This document shows positions 1 through 5,048 of a DNA stretch of 5,048 nt, piece by piece. The notes under the pieces were generated by a model. It was not told where the DNA came from and did not search any database. It saw nothing but the letters and a program-made list of their open reading frames with translations. This DNA is from Spirochaetia bacterium (GTDB lineage Bacteria > Spirochaetota > UBA12135). The position numbers and the translations under genes were made by a program. Position 1 is the first letter of the stretch; each line of letters opens with the position of its first letter. The DNA is taken from positions 9,153-14,200 of the forward strand of contig DNNS01000211.1 of the NCBI GenBank assembly GCA_003497555.1, read 5' to 3'.

Positions 1-811
1 CGTTATGTATTATTCTTGAAAAAAAAGCGAAAAAGGTAACCATACCTAGAAGAAATTGCGGCCAAAGCATAGAACGAATGTTTACCATCTTGTGGTTTTC
101 ATAGTAAAAAGCCATAGCTATAAACAGGCACATGACATGAACAAATAAAATATAATCAAAAGTAATCCATAAATTTAGAAATGTGAGTATGGCTGCAATA
201 AATAAATATATTTTTTTCTTTCTGGTATTATCATTTACGTGAAGAAAAAGCAGAAAGAAATAAGGAATGGCAATGCGGAAAAATTCGCAATAAGCCATGT
301 AATAAAAGCTGTCGGCCATTTTTAAAAAATTGCGGTTACAGATAGTCGCACAGACAATAAGCAGTGAAAACCATTTACTGCCAAAAACAATATTAGCGAA
401 TAAAAACCAGAAAACAATAGCGGCGATTGTGAGAATTGTCGGGAGAATTCTAAGATGCCATATTTCTGAAAAACCGGCTTTGAATAAAAAACCTAATACT
501 ATATCCGGCAACGGAGGGTACCTAGTGTATATCCATTCTTTTAATTCAGCAAGAGACACATTGCCATTATTATGAATCGGCATAAAATGTGCGGCAAAAA
601 AACCGCGCTGTTGAAAATGTTTAGCGGCCATTAAAGCGTTAGCTTCGCCTCCGCTGTCGCCATAGATATGAAGCGACTCAAAAATAGTGCCGGTTATGCC
701 GGCAGTAATAAAAATAATAAAAACGGCCAGCAGAAATACCGGTAATTTATCTGCATAGAAAGCGTTATTAATTGGGATATATTTTTTTAAAAAATTAATT
801 GTTTTGTTCAT
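1..811 (-). CDS. GT-C/PMT-like (GT39-type) membrane glycosyltransferase, C-terminus beyond window
   Basis: The frame is open from an ATG at 811 to the left edge (270 codons), so the C-terminus is missing. The protein has a short basic N-terminus and a first membrane helix at about residues 23-41. A long presumably periplasmic loop (about 42-110) follows, then at least five or six more hydrophobic helices (about 121-142, 146-160, 178-192, 200-216, 218-238, 250-266). The first loop carries an acidic motif, GDSGGEANA (51-59), and YTRYPPLPD (95-103), then HLRILP. This arrangement resembles the acidic first loop and the tyrosine/PP motif of PMT/ArnT-like GT-C transferases, which move a sugar from a polyprenyl-phosphate donor outside the cytoplasmic membrane. 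Donor and acceptor cannot be told. It is the third gene of the minus operon, 18 bp after the methyltransferase stop, with a modest SD (AAGAG, nine bases before the ATG). Another polytopic envelope protein is the main alternative. The reading frame is certain; the family call is moderate. Confidence 0.68.
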   Translation of the reverse strand, partial: MNKTINFLKKYIPINNAFYADKLPVFLLAVFIIFITAGITGTIFESLHIYGDSGGEANALMAAKHFQQRGFFAAHFMPIHNNGNVSLAELKEWIYTRYPPLPDIVLGFLFKAGFSEIWHLRILPTILTIAAIVFWFLFANIVFGSKWFSLLIVCATICNRNFLKMADSFYYMAYCEFFRIAIPYFFLLFLHVNDNTRKKKIYLFIAAILTFLNLWITFDYILFVHVMCLFIAMAFYYENHKMVNIRSMLWPQFLLGMVTFFAFFSRIIHN

Positions 812-829
812 AGTAATAATCTCTTATTT

Positions 830-1450
830 TTAGTTTTTCTGACCAACGGCAAAAAGCCACATACCGAAATTTATACAGCCTATTTTTGAAAGTTTGGTAT
901 ATTTATCAACCCAGAAAAAAAGGGCGTCTTTTGTAAAAGGCGTAATGTGGCCGGAAAGATCCTTCCCGGAAAGAAAATTTGCCATTTTTTCAGCGATATT
1001 CCACAAAGGGCTTGAATAATTCGGCGTAATGATGATAAGCATTCCATTTTTTTTAAGTACTCTGTTTACTTCAGATAAAATAGCGCTTCTGGATTCAATA
1101 TGTTCGATTACGTCGCCCATAAAAACTGCCTCTACGCTGTTTTCTGAAAGAGGAATTAGACTGATTTCGGATTGTATGGTCTTCAGGCCGTTTTTTTGTG
1201 CAATTTTCAGTAAAACCGGGTTTTGATCAATACCAATTACCGTGCAGTTTTGCGCAAAAGATGACGTTATACTGCCGGTCCCACAGCCCAAATCAAGCAA
1301 AGTATAGTCTTCGGATTTATCGGAAAAATATTTAGCTAACAGTTTTTTTTTTTGAATATCTACAAGGCGAAAGATTTTTAATTTATTATAGTATCCGGAA
1401 AAATCCTGGGCGTATTCCCTGTCATAAGCGGGTTTACCTTGTTCCGGCAT
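830..1450 (-). CDS. Class I SAM-dependent methyltransferase
   Basis: This 206-residue protein has a complete Rossmann-type methyltransferase core. Motif I is LLDLGCGTG (51-59). The acidic end of strand 2 is GIDQN (73-77, D75 expected to bind the ribose hydroxyls). The post-motif region is GDVIEHI (112-118), followed by RVLKKNGMLIIITPN (130-144). This is the UbiE/Methyltransf_11-type pattern seen in many small-molecule and sugar methyltransferases, but the substrate cannot be read from it. Position in a GDP-sugar/glycosyltransferase operon suggests a glycan precursor or sugar as acceptor (inference). The ATG at 1450 lies inside the end of the dehydratase gene (17-bp overlap) with an AGGA SD at 1457-1460, six bases away, so translational coupling is likely. 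Codons 33-35 lie in an A11 tract (minus strand), ahead of motif I. One base more or less would hit a stop within six codons. Confidence 0.9.
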   Translation of the reverse strand: MPEQGKPAYDREYAQDFSGYYNKLKIFRLVDIQKKKLLAKYFSDKSEDYTLLDLGCGTGSITSSFAQNCTVIGIDQNPVLLKIAQKNGLKTIQSEISLIPLSENSVEAVFMGDVIEHIESRSAILSEVNRVLKKNGMLIIITPNYSSPLWNIAEKMANFLSGKDLSGHITPFTKDALFFWVDKYTKLSKIGCINFGMWLFAVGQKN

Positions 1451-2429
1451 TAATTTTCCTGACCCAATAGTTAAAAAGATCCGAAAGGGTCTGGTCGATG
1501 TTTGTTTCCGGCTTCCATCCGGTTTTATTTTTTATGCTTTCAGTGTCGCCGACTTGAATTTGAATATCTACCGGGCGGTAAAGTTCTTTGGAAATTTCTT
1601 TTTTTACATCTTTAAGGCCTGAAATTTCAATAAGCTTGTCAGTAAAATATTCCATTTTATGAACGTTTTTTATATCTCCGCATACATTATAAGCCTTGCC
1701 GTTTTCAAAATTATTCATTAACATATAATACGCCTTGACAGTATCGCGGACATCAATAACTATTCTTTGCGTTTCCAGATTACCGACAGGCAGAATACGA
1801 TCGGATTTTTTCCCTGTTTTCATAAGAGCCAAATTGTAGGCATCCCAGGAGATGGAGAAATTTTTACCTCTTCTGGGACCGGTATGAGAAAAAGCGCGTG
1901 TTATAAACCCTTTTATAAAACCGTTTCGGCAGCGTTCGGCGAGATATAAATCAATAGCCGCTTTGCTGGATGCATAAGGGTTTGACGGCATTAGAGCCTG
2001 CGATTCCTTTAATATACCGGTAGTTTTGCAGCTGTCTCCATAAGTTTCTGATGTTGAACAAAACATAAACGTACAATTTTTTTGGTATCTTTGTACAATG
2101 TCTATCAGATTAACCGAAGCTTGAACATTATTGGCAAAAGTATCAACAGGGTCTTTAAAGCTGGTAGGCGGATGACTCTGGGCGGCCAGATGAAAAATAC
2201 CGTCAAATTGTATAGCGCCGAGCACCCTGTAAACAGATTGGTAATCTTTAATATCGCCATAGTGAAAAACAATAGTATTTAATTCTTCGTGTGTTAGAAT
2301 ATCCAGAAGATCCATTTCCCTGCCGTTACTGCCGCGGATTATAGCATGTACTTCATGATTGTCTTTTAAGAGCATTTGCGCCAAATGCGGCGCGGCAAAC
2401 CCGGTTATGCCGGTAATAAAATATTTCAA
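1434..2429 (-). CDS. gmd: GDP-mannose 4,6-dehydratase-like SDR enzyme
   Basis: This 331-residue extended SDR protein probably converts GDP-D-mannose to GDP-4-keto-6-deoxy-D-mannose in the cytoplasm. The N-terminal nucleotide site is TGITGFAA (6-13); the usual third glycine is alanine at 13. IIRGSNGR (30-37) follows strand 2, like the arginine-containing NADP-binding segment of GMD. LAAQSHPPTSF (81-91) matches the GMD 'AAQSH' block. Catalytic residues are present: T126 and E128 in CSTSETYG, and Y152/K156 in PYASSK. The Thr-x-Glu arrangement is that of dehydratases and argues against a pure reductase (RMD type). SHTGPRRG (181-188) and RPVDIQIQVGD (285-295) resemble GMD/RMD substrate-binding segments. 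The start is TTG at 2427-2429, supported by a perfect AGGAGG five bases upstream. It is the first gene of a three-gene minus operon. No Fcl or Rmd partner is visible. An RMD-like or other GDP-sugar dehydratase remains possible. Confidence 0.85.
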   Translation of the reverse strand: MKYFITGITGFAAPHLAQMLLKDNHEVHAIIRGSNGREMDLLDILTHEELNTIVFHYGDIKDYQSVYRVLGAIQFDGIFHLAAQSHPPTSFKDPVDTFANNVQASVNLIDIVQRYQKNCTFMFCSTSETYGDSCKTTGILKESQALMPSNPYASSKAAIDLYLAERCRNGFIKGFITRAFSHTGPRRGKNFSISWDAYNLALMKTGKKSDRILPVGNLETQRIVIDVRDTVKAYYMLMNNFENGKAYNVCGDIKNVHKMEYFTDKLIEISGLKDVKKEISKELYRPVDIQIQVGDTESIKNKTGWKPETNIDQTLSDLFNYWVRKINAGTR

Positions 2430-2434
2430 GCAAG

Positions 2435-2440
2435 CCTCCT
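2435..2440 (-). promoter_or_regulatory. Strong SD site fixing a TTG start
   Basis: AGGAGG on the minus strand, with a five-base spacer to the TTG codon at 2427-2429. No in-frame ATG exists near the Rossmann N-terminus, whose first strand begins at residue 2, so the TTG is the likely true start. Confidence 0.85.
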
Positions 2441-2456
2441 ATTTATTAGTTGAACG

Positions 2457-2485
2457 AGTATATTATTGCTTTGTTTTTTTTTCAA
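2457..2485 (-). promoter_or_regulatory. Sigma-70-like promoter of the dehydratase operon
   Basis: On the minus strand, -35 TTGAAA (2480-2485) and -10 TATACT (2457-2462) are separated by exactly 17 bp, each matching five of six consensus bases. Transcription would begin near 2450, giving a leader of about 20 nt that contains the AGGAGG. The spacer begins with six A residues that continue the three As of the -35 element, forming an A9 tract at 2474-2482. Slippage there would change the spacer length. Promoter activity is inferred from sequence only. Confidence 0.72.
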
Positions 2486-2550
2486 CTTTTTTAATGGATT
2501 AAAAAATATGAATATGCTAAACTTGCTTCATGATTAAATAAAAATTCCTA

Positions 2551-2577
2551 AAGGCTTTAGCTAGCAGCCTTGGAGGC
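2551..2577 (+). promoter_or_regulatory. Small hairpin(s) abutting the SD of the GT9 gene
   Basis: AAGGCT (2551-2556) and AGCCTT (2566-2571) are perfectly complementary around a nine-base loop, so the stem ends directly beside GGAGG (2572-2576). GCCT (2567-2570) can instead pair with AGGC (2574-2577), which would cover part of the SD. The two pairings exclude each other. The stems are short, so a regulatory role is only a possibility. Confidence 0.3.
2572..2576 (+). promoter_or_regulatory. SD site of the GT9 gene (decides ATG at 2585)
   Basis: GGAGG lies eight bases before ATG 2585. An in-frame TTG at 2570-2572 shares its last base with this SD and has no SD of its own, so the ATG is preferred. 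Confidence 0.85.
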
Positions 2578-2584
2578 AAAATCT

Positions 2585-3817
2585 ATGCAGGTTAAATTTA
2601 TGCATTTTCTTGATTATTTTATCGGATTACCAGCTTGTTTTTTATTGTCTGCAGTTAATGCTTGTTTATCTTTGATAATTAAAAAAAGAAACCACGAAAA
2701 TGTTAAAAATGTTTTGTTTATTAAATTGTTCGGAATGGGGAGCGTAACCTTATCTTTGGCCGCTGTAAAAAGATTTATTGATCAGCGCCCCCTATGCAAT
2801 GTTTATTATCTTACTTTTGCCAGTAATAAATTTGTTTTTAATTGCGTGAAAAATCTTGATTCCGTAAAAATTCTTTCCCTGCGCTCCGAAAATTTAAAGT
2901 TTTTTATTGCTGATTTTACTGCGGCGCTGTATAAAATCCGTAAAATTAAATTTGATATAGTATTCGATTTCGAATTTTTTTCCCGGCTGCCTGCTATAAT
3001 CAGCTTTTTATCGGGCGCTGCCTGCCGGGTTGGATTTTTCAACAAATATACCGAAGGGTTCTACAGAGGCAATTTTCTTACGTACAAAATATTTTATAAT
3101 CCGTATCAGCATGTTGCCCAGGCCTACCTGGACATGGTTGATGCAATCGATAAAAAAAATGCCTTGCCCTACAACAAAATACACGATAGAAATATTAATG
3201 ATTTTAGAGATTTACACCTTGCTTTTAATAACAATAAATCAGAATTAAAAAACTACCGGCGTGAAACCGGTCTGGATAAACATGCAGGGCTGGTACTTTT
3301 TAATCCCAATGTCAGCAAGGGTTTTATTGATCTGCGCTGCTGGCCTTTAGAGTATTACGCCGAAATCGGAAGGCTTATAATAAAAAACTATTCACGGGTT
3401 GTTATCGGCCTGATTGGCGATAAAAATGATTCTGAGCGCTGCGGCCGGCTTGCTGAAATGATAGCAAGCGGCAGGTTAAAAAATTTTGCCGGAAATACTT
3501 CGCTTAAAGAACTTTGTTATTTGCTGGATCTTGCTGATTTACTGGTTACCAATGATACCGGGCCGGGGCATTTGGCTGCCCTGGGGAATGGCCATATAGT
3601 CACCTTGCACGGGCCGGAAACGCCCATGCAGTTTTCTCCATTTACGCTTAATAAATCAAGCATGTTTTTAAAATTAGGCTGCAGCCCCTGCGGAACAATA
3701 TTTAACCGCCGCCAAACACAATGTCAGGACAACCTTTGCATGCAGATGCTTGCTCCGTCTATTGTCTGGAGCGAAATAAAAAAGATTATTAAAATTAAAA
3801 ACTTACGCTGGAAATAA
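2585..3817 (+). CDS. Glycosyltransferase family 9 (heptosyltransferase-like)
   Basis: This 410-residue GT-B enzyme belongs to the ADP-heptose:LPS heptosyltransferase family (GT9) and would transfer a nucleotide-activated sugar onto a lipid-linked or core glycan at the inner face of the cytoplasmic membrane. It has a hydrophobic N-terminal stretch (about 7-33) that could attach it to the membrane. The GT9 opening strand is VLFIKLFGMGSVTLSLAAV (43-61), where heptosyltransferases have a similar glycine-containing loop. RCWPLEYYAEIG (251-262) matches the family 'WP' block. The signature VTNDTGPGHLAAL (321-333) is followed by LHGPETP (341-347), the donor-binding region. Near the C-terminus are four cysteines, C366, C369, C380 and C385 (CSPC, then C-x4-C), a feature of some GT9 proteins and possibly metal-binding. 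The exact sugar cannot be assigned. The ATG at 2585 is chosen over an in-frame TTG at 2570. It is the only plus-strand gene here, divergent from the dehydratase operon, and its TAA touches the convergent gene's stop. Confidence 0.9.
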   Translation: MQVKFMHFLDYFIGLPACFLLSAVNACLSLIIKKRNHENVKNVLFIKLFGMGSVTLSLAAVKRFIDQRPLCNVYYLTFASNKFVFNCVKNLDSVKILSLRSENLKFFIADFTAALYKIRKIKFDIVFDFEFFSRLPAIISFLSGAACRVGFFNKYTEGFYRGNFLTYKIFYNPYQHVAQAYLDMVDAIDKKNALPYNKIHDRNINDFRDLHLAFNNNKSELKNYRRETGLDKHAGLVLFNPNVSKGFIDLRCWPLEYYAEIGRLIIKNYSRVVIGLIGDKNDSERCGRLAEMIASGRLKNFAGNTSLKELCYLLDLADLLVTNDTGPGHLAALGNGHIVTLHGPETPMQFSPFTLNKSSMFLKLGCSPCGTIFNRRQTQCQDNLCMQMLAPSIVWSEIKKIIKIKNLRWK

Positions 3818-4336
3818 TCAGGGGAATAAAATACGCATTTCATCGGTAAGCGGTTTGATATTTACCGCTGTCCGGCGTAAAAGCAGACGGAGATTTTCTT
3901 TTTTTTCAACGGAAAGATTGGAAAATTTTTCCAGAGTTTGATTTGCGGATTGAACAGCGTACGCTGCTGCTTTTTTATTTATTGAAGGAATTTTACTTTT
4001 TAAAAATAAAAAGAATAAACCAGAAAAAATAGATACCACAAAAATCGCGCTTATAAATTTGAATAAAAACAATTTGATTTCGTCTAAGGTTTGGGGTTTA
4101 ATAATATCCCGGCTGCCGGGCAGGCGAATATTATTAATAAAACCCATTGAAAACAATTTCTCAAATAGTTTGCTTTTATCTTCGTTAATCTGCCGATAAC
4201 CTGCTTCTATGTTCGCTGTTTCAGTAAATAACCCGAGTTCATTAATATAAAAATAAAAAGTATTATTTACCTTTTTAACTATAACAGGGTATACCAAGGA
4301 TTGGTAATACTCAAGATTTTGTAAGTTTTTTTCCAT
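3818..4336 (-). CDS. Single-pass membrane protein with HicB-like N-terminal domain
   Basis: This 172-residue protein is not one I can name. Residues about 14-62 (LVYPVIVKKVNNTFYFYINE..., then TANIEAGYRQINEDKSKLFEKL) follow the HicB antitoxin-like pattern: a YPV-V opening strand, a second strand ending in an E-L-G turn, a T-x-x-EA-like helix start and a charged helix. The canonical 'P-D-L-P-G' is incomplete. One membrane helix spans about 89-112 and is followed by a 60-residue charged, helical-looking tail ending in KPLTDEMRILFP. No HicA-like toxin lies beside it, so it is probably not a toxin-antitoxin pair. A regulatory or scaffold role in envelope glycan assembly would be a guess. The ATG at 4334-4336 is chosen because GGAG (4342-4345) sits five bases upstream; an in-frame GTG at 4340-4342 overlaps that SD. 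It has its own near-consensus promoter and appears monocistronic. Its TGA directly abuts the GT9 TAA. Confidence 0.72.
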   Translation of the reverse strand: MEKNLQNLEYYQSLVYPVIVKKVNNTFYFYINELGLFTETANIEAGYRQINEDKSKLFEKLFSMGFINNIRLPGSRDIIKPQTLDEIKLFLFKFISAIFVVSIFSGLFFLFLKSKIPSINKKAAAYAVQSANQTLEKFSNLSVEKKENLRLLLRRTAVNIKPLTDEMRILFP

Positions 4337-4341
4337 AAACA

Positions 4342-4345
4342 CTCC
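4342..4345 (-). promoter_or_regulatory. SD site deciding the ATG start at 4336
   Basis: GGAG on the minus strand (within TTGGAG, 4342-4347), five bases before ATG 4334-4336. The GTG two codons upstream shares a base with this SD and is therefore unlikely to be used. Confidence 0.75.
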
Positions 4346-4359
4346 AATAAGATTTTGAG

Positions 4360-4388
4360 ATAATAACCTTTATACAAATTATTGTCAA
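4360..4388 (-). promoter_or_regulatory. Near-consensus sigma-70 promoter of the HicB-like membrane gene
   Basis: On the minus strand, a perfect -35 TTGACA (4383-4388), a 17-bp spacer and -10 TATTAT (4360-4365, five of six matches). Transcription would begin near 4353, leaving a leader of about 17 nt that carries the GGAG site. AATAATT occurs twice at a 10-bp interval (4377-4383 and 4387-4393) over the -35 region and could be an operator-like direct repeat, although it is low-complexity. Confidence 0.8.
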
Positions 4389-4421
4389 TTATTTTGCTTT
4401 CCGTCCGTCCTATTATTTATC

Positions 4422-4476
4422 TATTAATAATAATTTTACTTGTTTTCCCGGTTCATATAAAACCTTATTATTAATA
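4422..4476. repeat. Long AT-rich inverted repeat (potential stem-loop)
   Basis: Twelve bases at 4422-4433 (TATTAATAATAA) are perfectly complementary to 4465-4476. Inside them, TTTTA (4434-4438) pairs with TAAAA (4458-4462) after a two-base CC bulge at 4463-4464. The result is a 17-bp imperfect stem with a 19-base loop. Read on the plus strand it is followed by TTTTT (4477-4481); read on the minus strand there is no T run. It lies in the 219-bp gap between the GT2 stop and the HicB-like gene, upstream of that gene's promoter. It could stabilise or end the GT2 mRNA or bind a protein. The stem is pure A/T, so chance is a real alternative. Confidence 0.45.
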
Positions 4477-4555
4477 TTTTTACTTAAAATATATATACAT
4501 AGTGTCTGTGGTGATTCTTTTCAACAAAGCGCAAAGGTTGCTGAGTAATTTTTCT

Positions 4556-5048
4556 TTAGAATCTGCCGTCACGGTTAAAATAAATAATTAATAATCTACG
4601 AACAAAATCTTTCAAACAATTTTTAATTACCTTATAAGTTATAAATAATTTAACAAATCCCAGAGAAACAAAAAACAGATGTAATTTTTCACGCCATTTT
4701 AAAGTACAGTATATTTTTTCTAAAAACCTGCGATCCGGAAGCTCTCGCAGGGCTTTTTCTATAATTTCTTTGCCCCATTGAAAAGAAATAGGGCTAAAAA
4801 ATGAAAACTTTTGTACCCATTTTTTTATAAACAAAAGCTCATGCTGAAACATAAATAGTTTATTGTTTTGTGCATTATTGCTGTGTCTGCGTATGCTGAC
4901 AAGTGTCTGTGGACAGTAATCGAAACTGCAGACTTCGGCAAGGCGCAGCCACATATCCCAGTCTTCGCTATATCTTAAATTTTCGTCGAAACTTCCGGCA
5001 AGATTCAGTTGTTTTTTTTTAATAAGTACTGCGCTGGCGCTGCCTGTA
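4556..5048 (-). CDS. Family 2 glycosyltransferase, C-terminal part (N-terminus beyond window)
   Basis: The frame is open from the right edge to a TAA at 4556-4558, giving 163 residues of a larger protein; the internal ATG at 4954 is not the start. The visible part begins TGSASAVLIKKK, continues GSFDENLRYSEDWDMWLRLAE and reaches LVSIRRHSNNAQ. That is the acceptor half of GT-A family 2 enzymes. The ED-x-D segment contains the expected catalytic base region, and the R-x-H-x-N segment is the usual end of the catalytic domain. The remaining roughly 110 residues are basic and partly hydrophobic (HLFFVSLGFVKLFITYKVI) and may contact the membrane, ending in FNRDGRF. The enzyme would transfer a sugar from a nucleotide donor to a polyprenyl-linked glycan in the cytoplasm; donor unknown. 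The N-terminal nucleotide-binding half and DXD motif lie outside. An A9 tract on the minus strand (5012-5020) encodes three lysines. Confidence 0.88.
   Translation of the reverse strand, partial: TGSASAVLIKKKQLNLAGSFDENLRYSEDWDMWLRLAEVCSFDYCPQTLVSIRRHSNNAQNNKLFMFQHELLFIKKWVQKFSFFSPISFQWGKEIIEKALRELPDRRFLEKIYCTLKWREKLHLFFVSLGFVKLFITYKVIKNCLKDFVRRLLIIYFNRDGRF

Noticed and set aside
330..575. Plus-strand 81-codon open frame
   Set aside because: It lies antisense to the membrane glycosyltransferase, whose protein makes sense on the minus strand. It resembles no protein family I know.
2491..2518. Promoter for the GT9 gene (TTAATG-16-TATGCT)
   Set aside because: Only about three of six and four of six matches to consensus; in A/T-rich DNA this is not distinguishable from chance.
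2570..2584. Upstream in-frame TTG start for the GT9 gene (five extra residues)
   Set aside because: The TTG overlaps GGAGG, the SD of the ATG at 2585, and has no ribosome-binding site of its own.
3849..3869. AGCGGT...ACCGCT stem as a terminator for the GT9 transcript
   Set aside because: The six-pair stem has a nine-base loop but no T run after it in either direction, and it lies within the coding sequence of the convergent gene.
4337..4342. GTG start two codons upstream for the HicB-like membrane gene
   Set aside because: The GTG overlaps the GGAG SD; the ATG at 4336 has proper spacing.
4401..4410. Tandem GGAC repeat (CCGTCCGTCC on the plus strand)
   Set aside because: Just over two units long; too short to call a repeat array or binding site.
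4522..4540. CAAC...GTTG inverted repeat as the GT2 terminator
   Set aside because: Only four pairs with an 11-base loop and no T run on the minus strand.
4501..4912. Direct repeat AGTGTCTGTGG at 4501-4511 and 4902-4912
   Set aside because: An 11-base match is expected by chance in a 5-kb window; no further identity flanks it, so it is not an insertion or attachment site.

Overview
The window is AT-rich bacterial DNA carrying part of a surface-glycan (LPS/O-antigen-like or other cell-envelope polysaccharide) biosynthesis region. The lipopolysaccharide-type GT9 glycosyltransferase, together with strong Shine-Dalgarno (SD) sites and sigma-70-like promoters, suggests a diderm (Gram-negative-type) bacterium. 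The sequence alone does not let me name the phylum. There are no RNA genes, insertion sequences, CRISPR arrays or plasmid/phage hallmarks. Gene density is high: almost everything outside about 155 bp (2430-2584) and about 219 bp (4337-4555) is coding.

Layout. From 2429 leftward, three minus-strand genes form a tight operon: a GDP-mannose 4,6-dehydratase-like enzyme (TTG start), a class I SAM-dependent methyltransferase that overlaps it by 17 bp, and a multi-pass GT-C/PMT-like membrane glycosyltransferase that runs off the left edge. A good promoter (TTGAAA-17-TATACT) lies just upstream of the first gene. Divergent to it, on the plus strand, is a GT9 (heptosyltransferase-like) glycosyltransferase. 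Its stop codon abuts, with no gap, the stop codon of a convergent minus-strand gene encoding a single-pass membrane protein with a HicB-like N-terminus. That gene has its own near-consensus promoter (TTGACA-17-TATTAT). At the right edge is the C-terminal part of a family 2 glycosyltransferase, also on the minus strand.

Inferred teamwork. The dehydratase would make GDP-4-keto-6-deoxymannose, the precursor of 6-deoxyhexoses such as D-rhamnose or L-fucose. The GT2 and GT9 enzymes would build a glycan on the cytoplasmic face. The methyltransferase could methylate a sugar or another substrate. The GT-C protein could transfer a lipid-linked sugar on the outer face of the inner membrane. No reductase/epimerase completing the GDP-sugar pathway is present in the window, so the final sugar is unknown.

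The main points for a second look are: long homopolymeric A tracts in places where slippage would switch expression (A11 in the methyltransferase, A9 in the dehydratase promoter spacer, A9 in the GT2); the membrane-anchored HicB-like orphan; a long AT-rich inverted repeat upstream of that gene; and a small hairpin pair around the GT9 ribosome-binding site. None of these proves a new system. The rest looks like an ordinary glycan locus.
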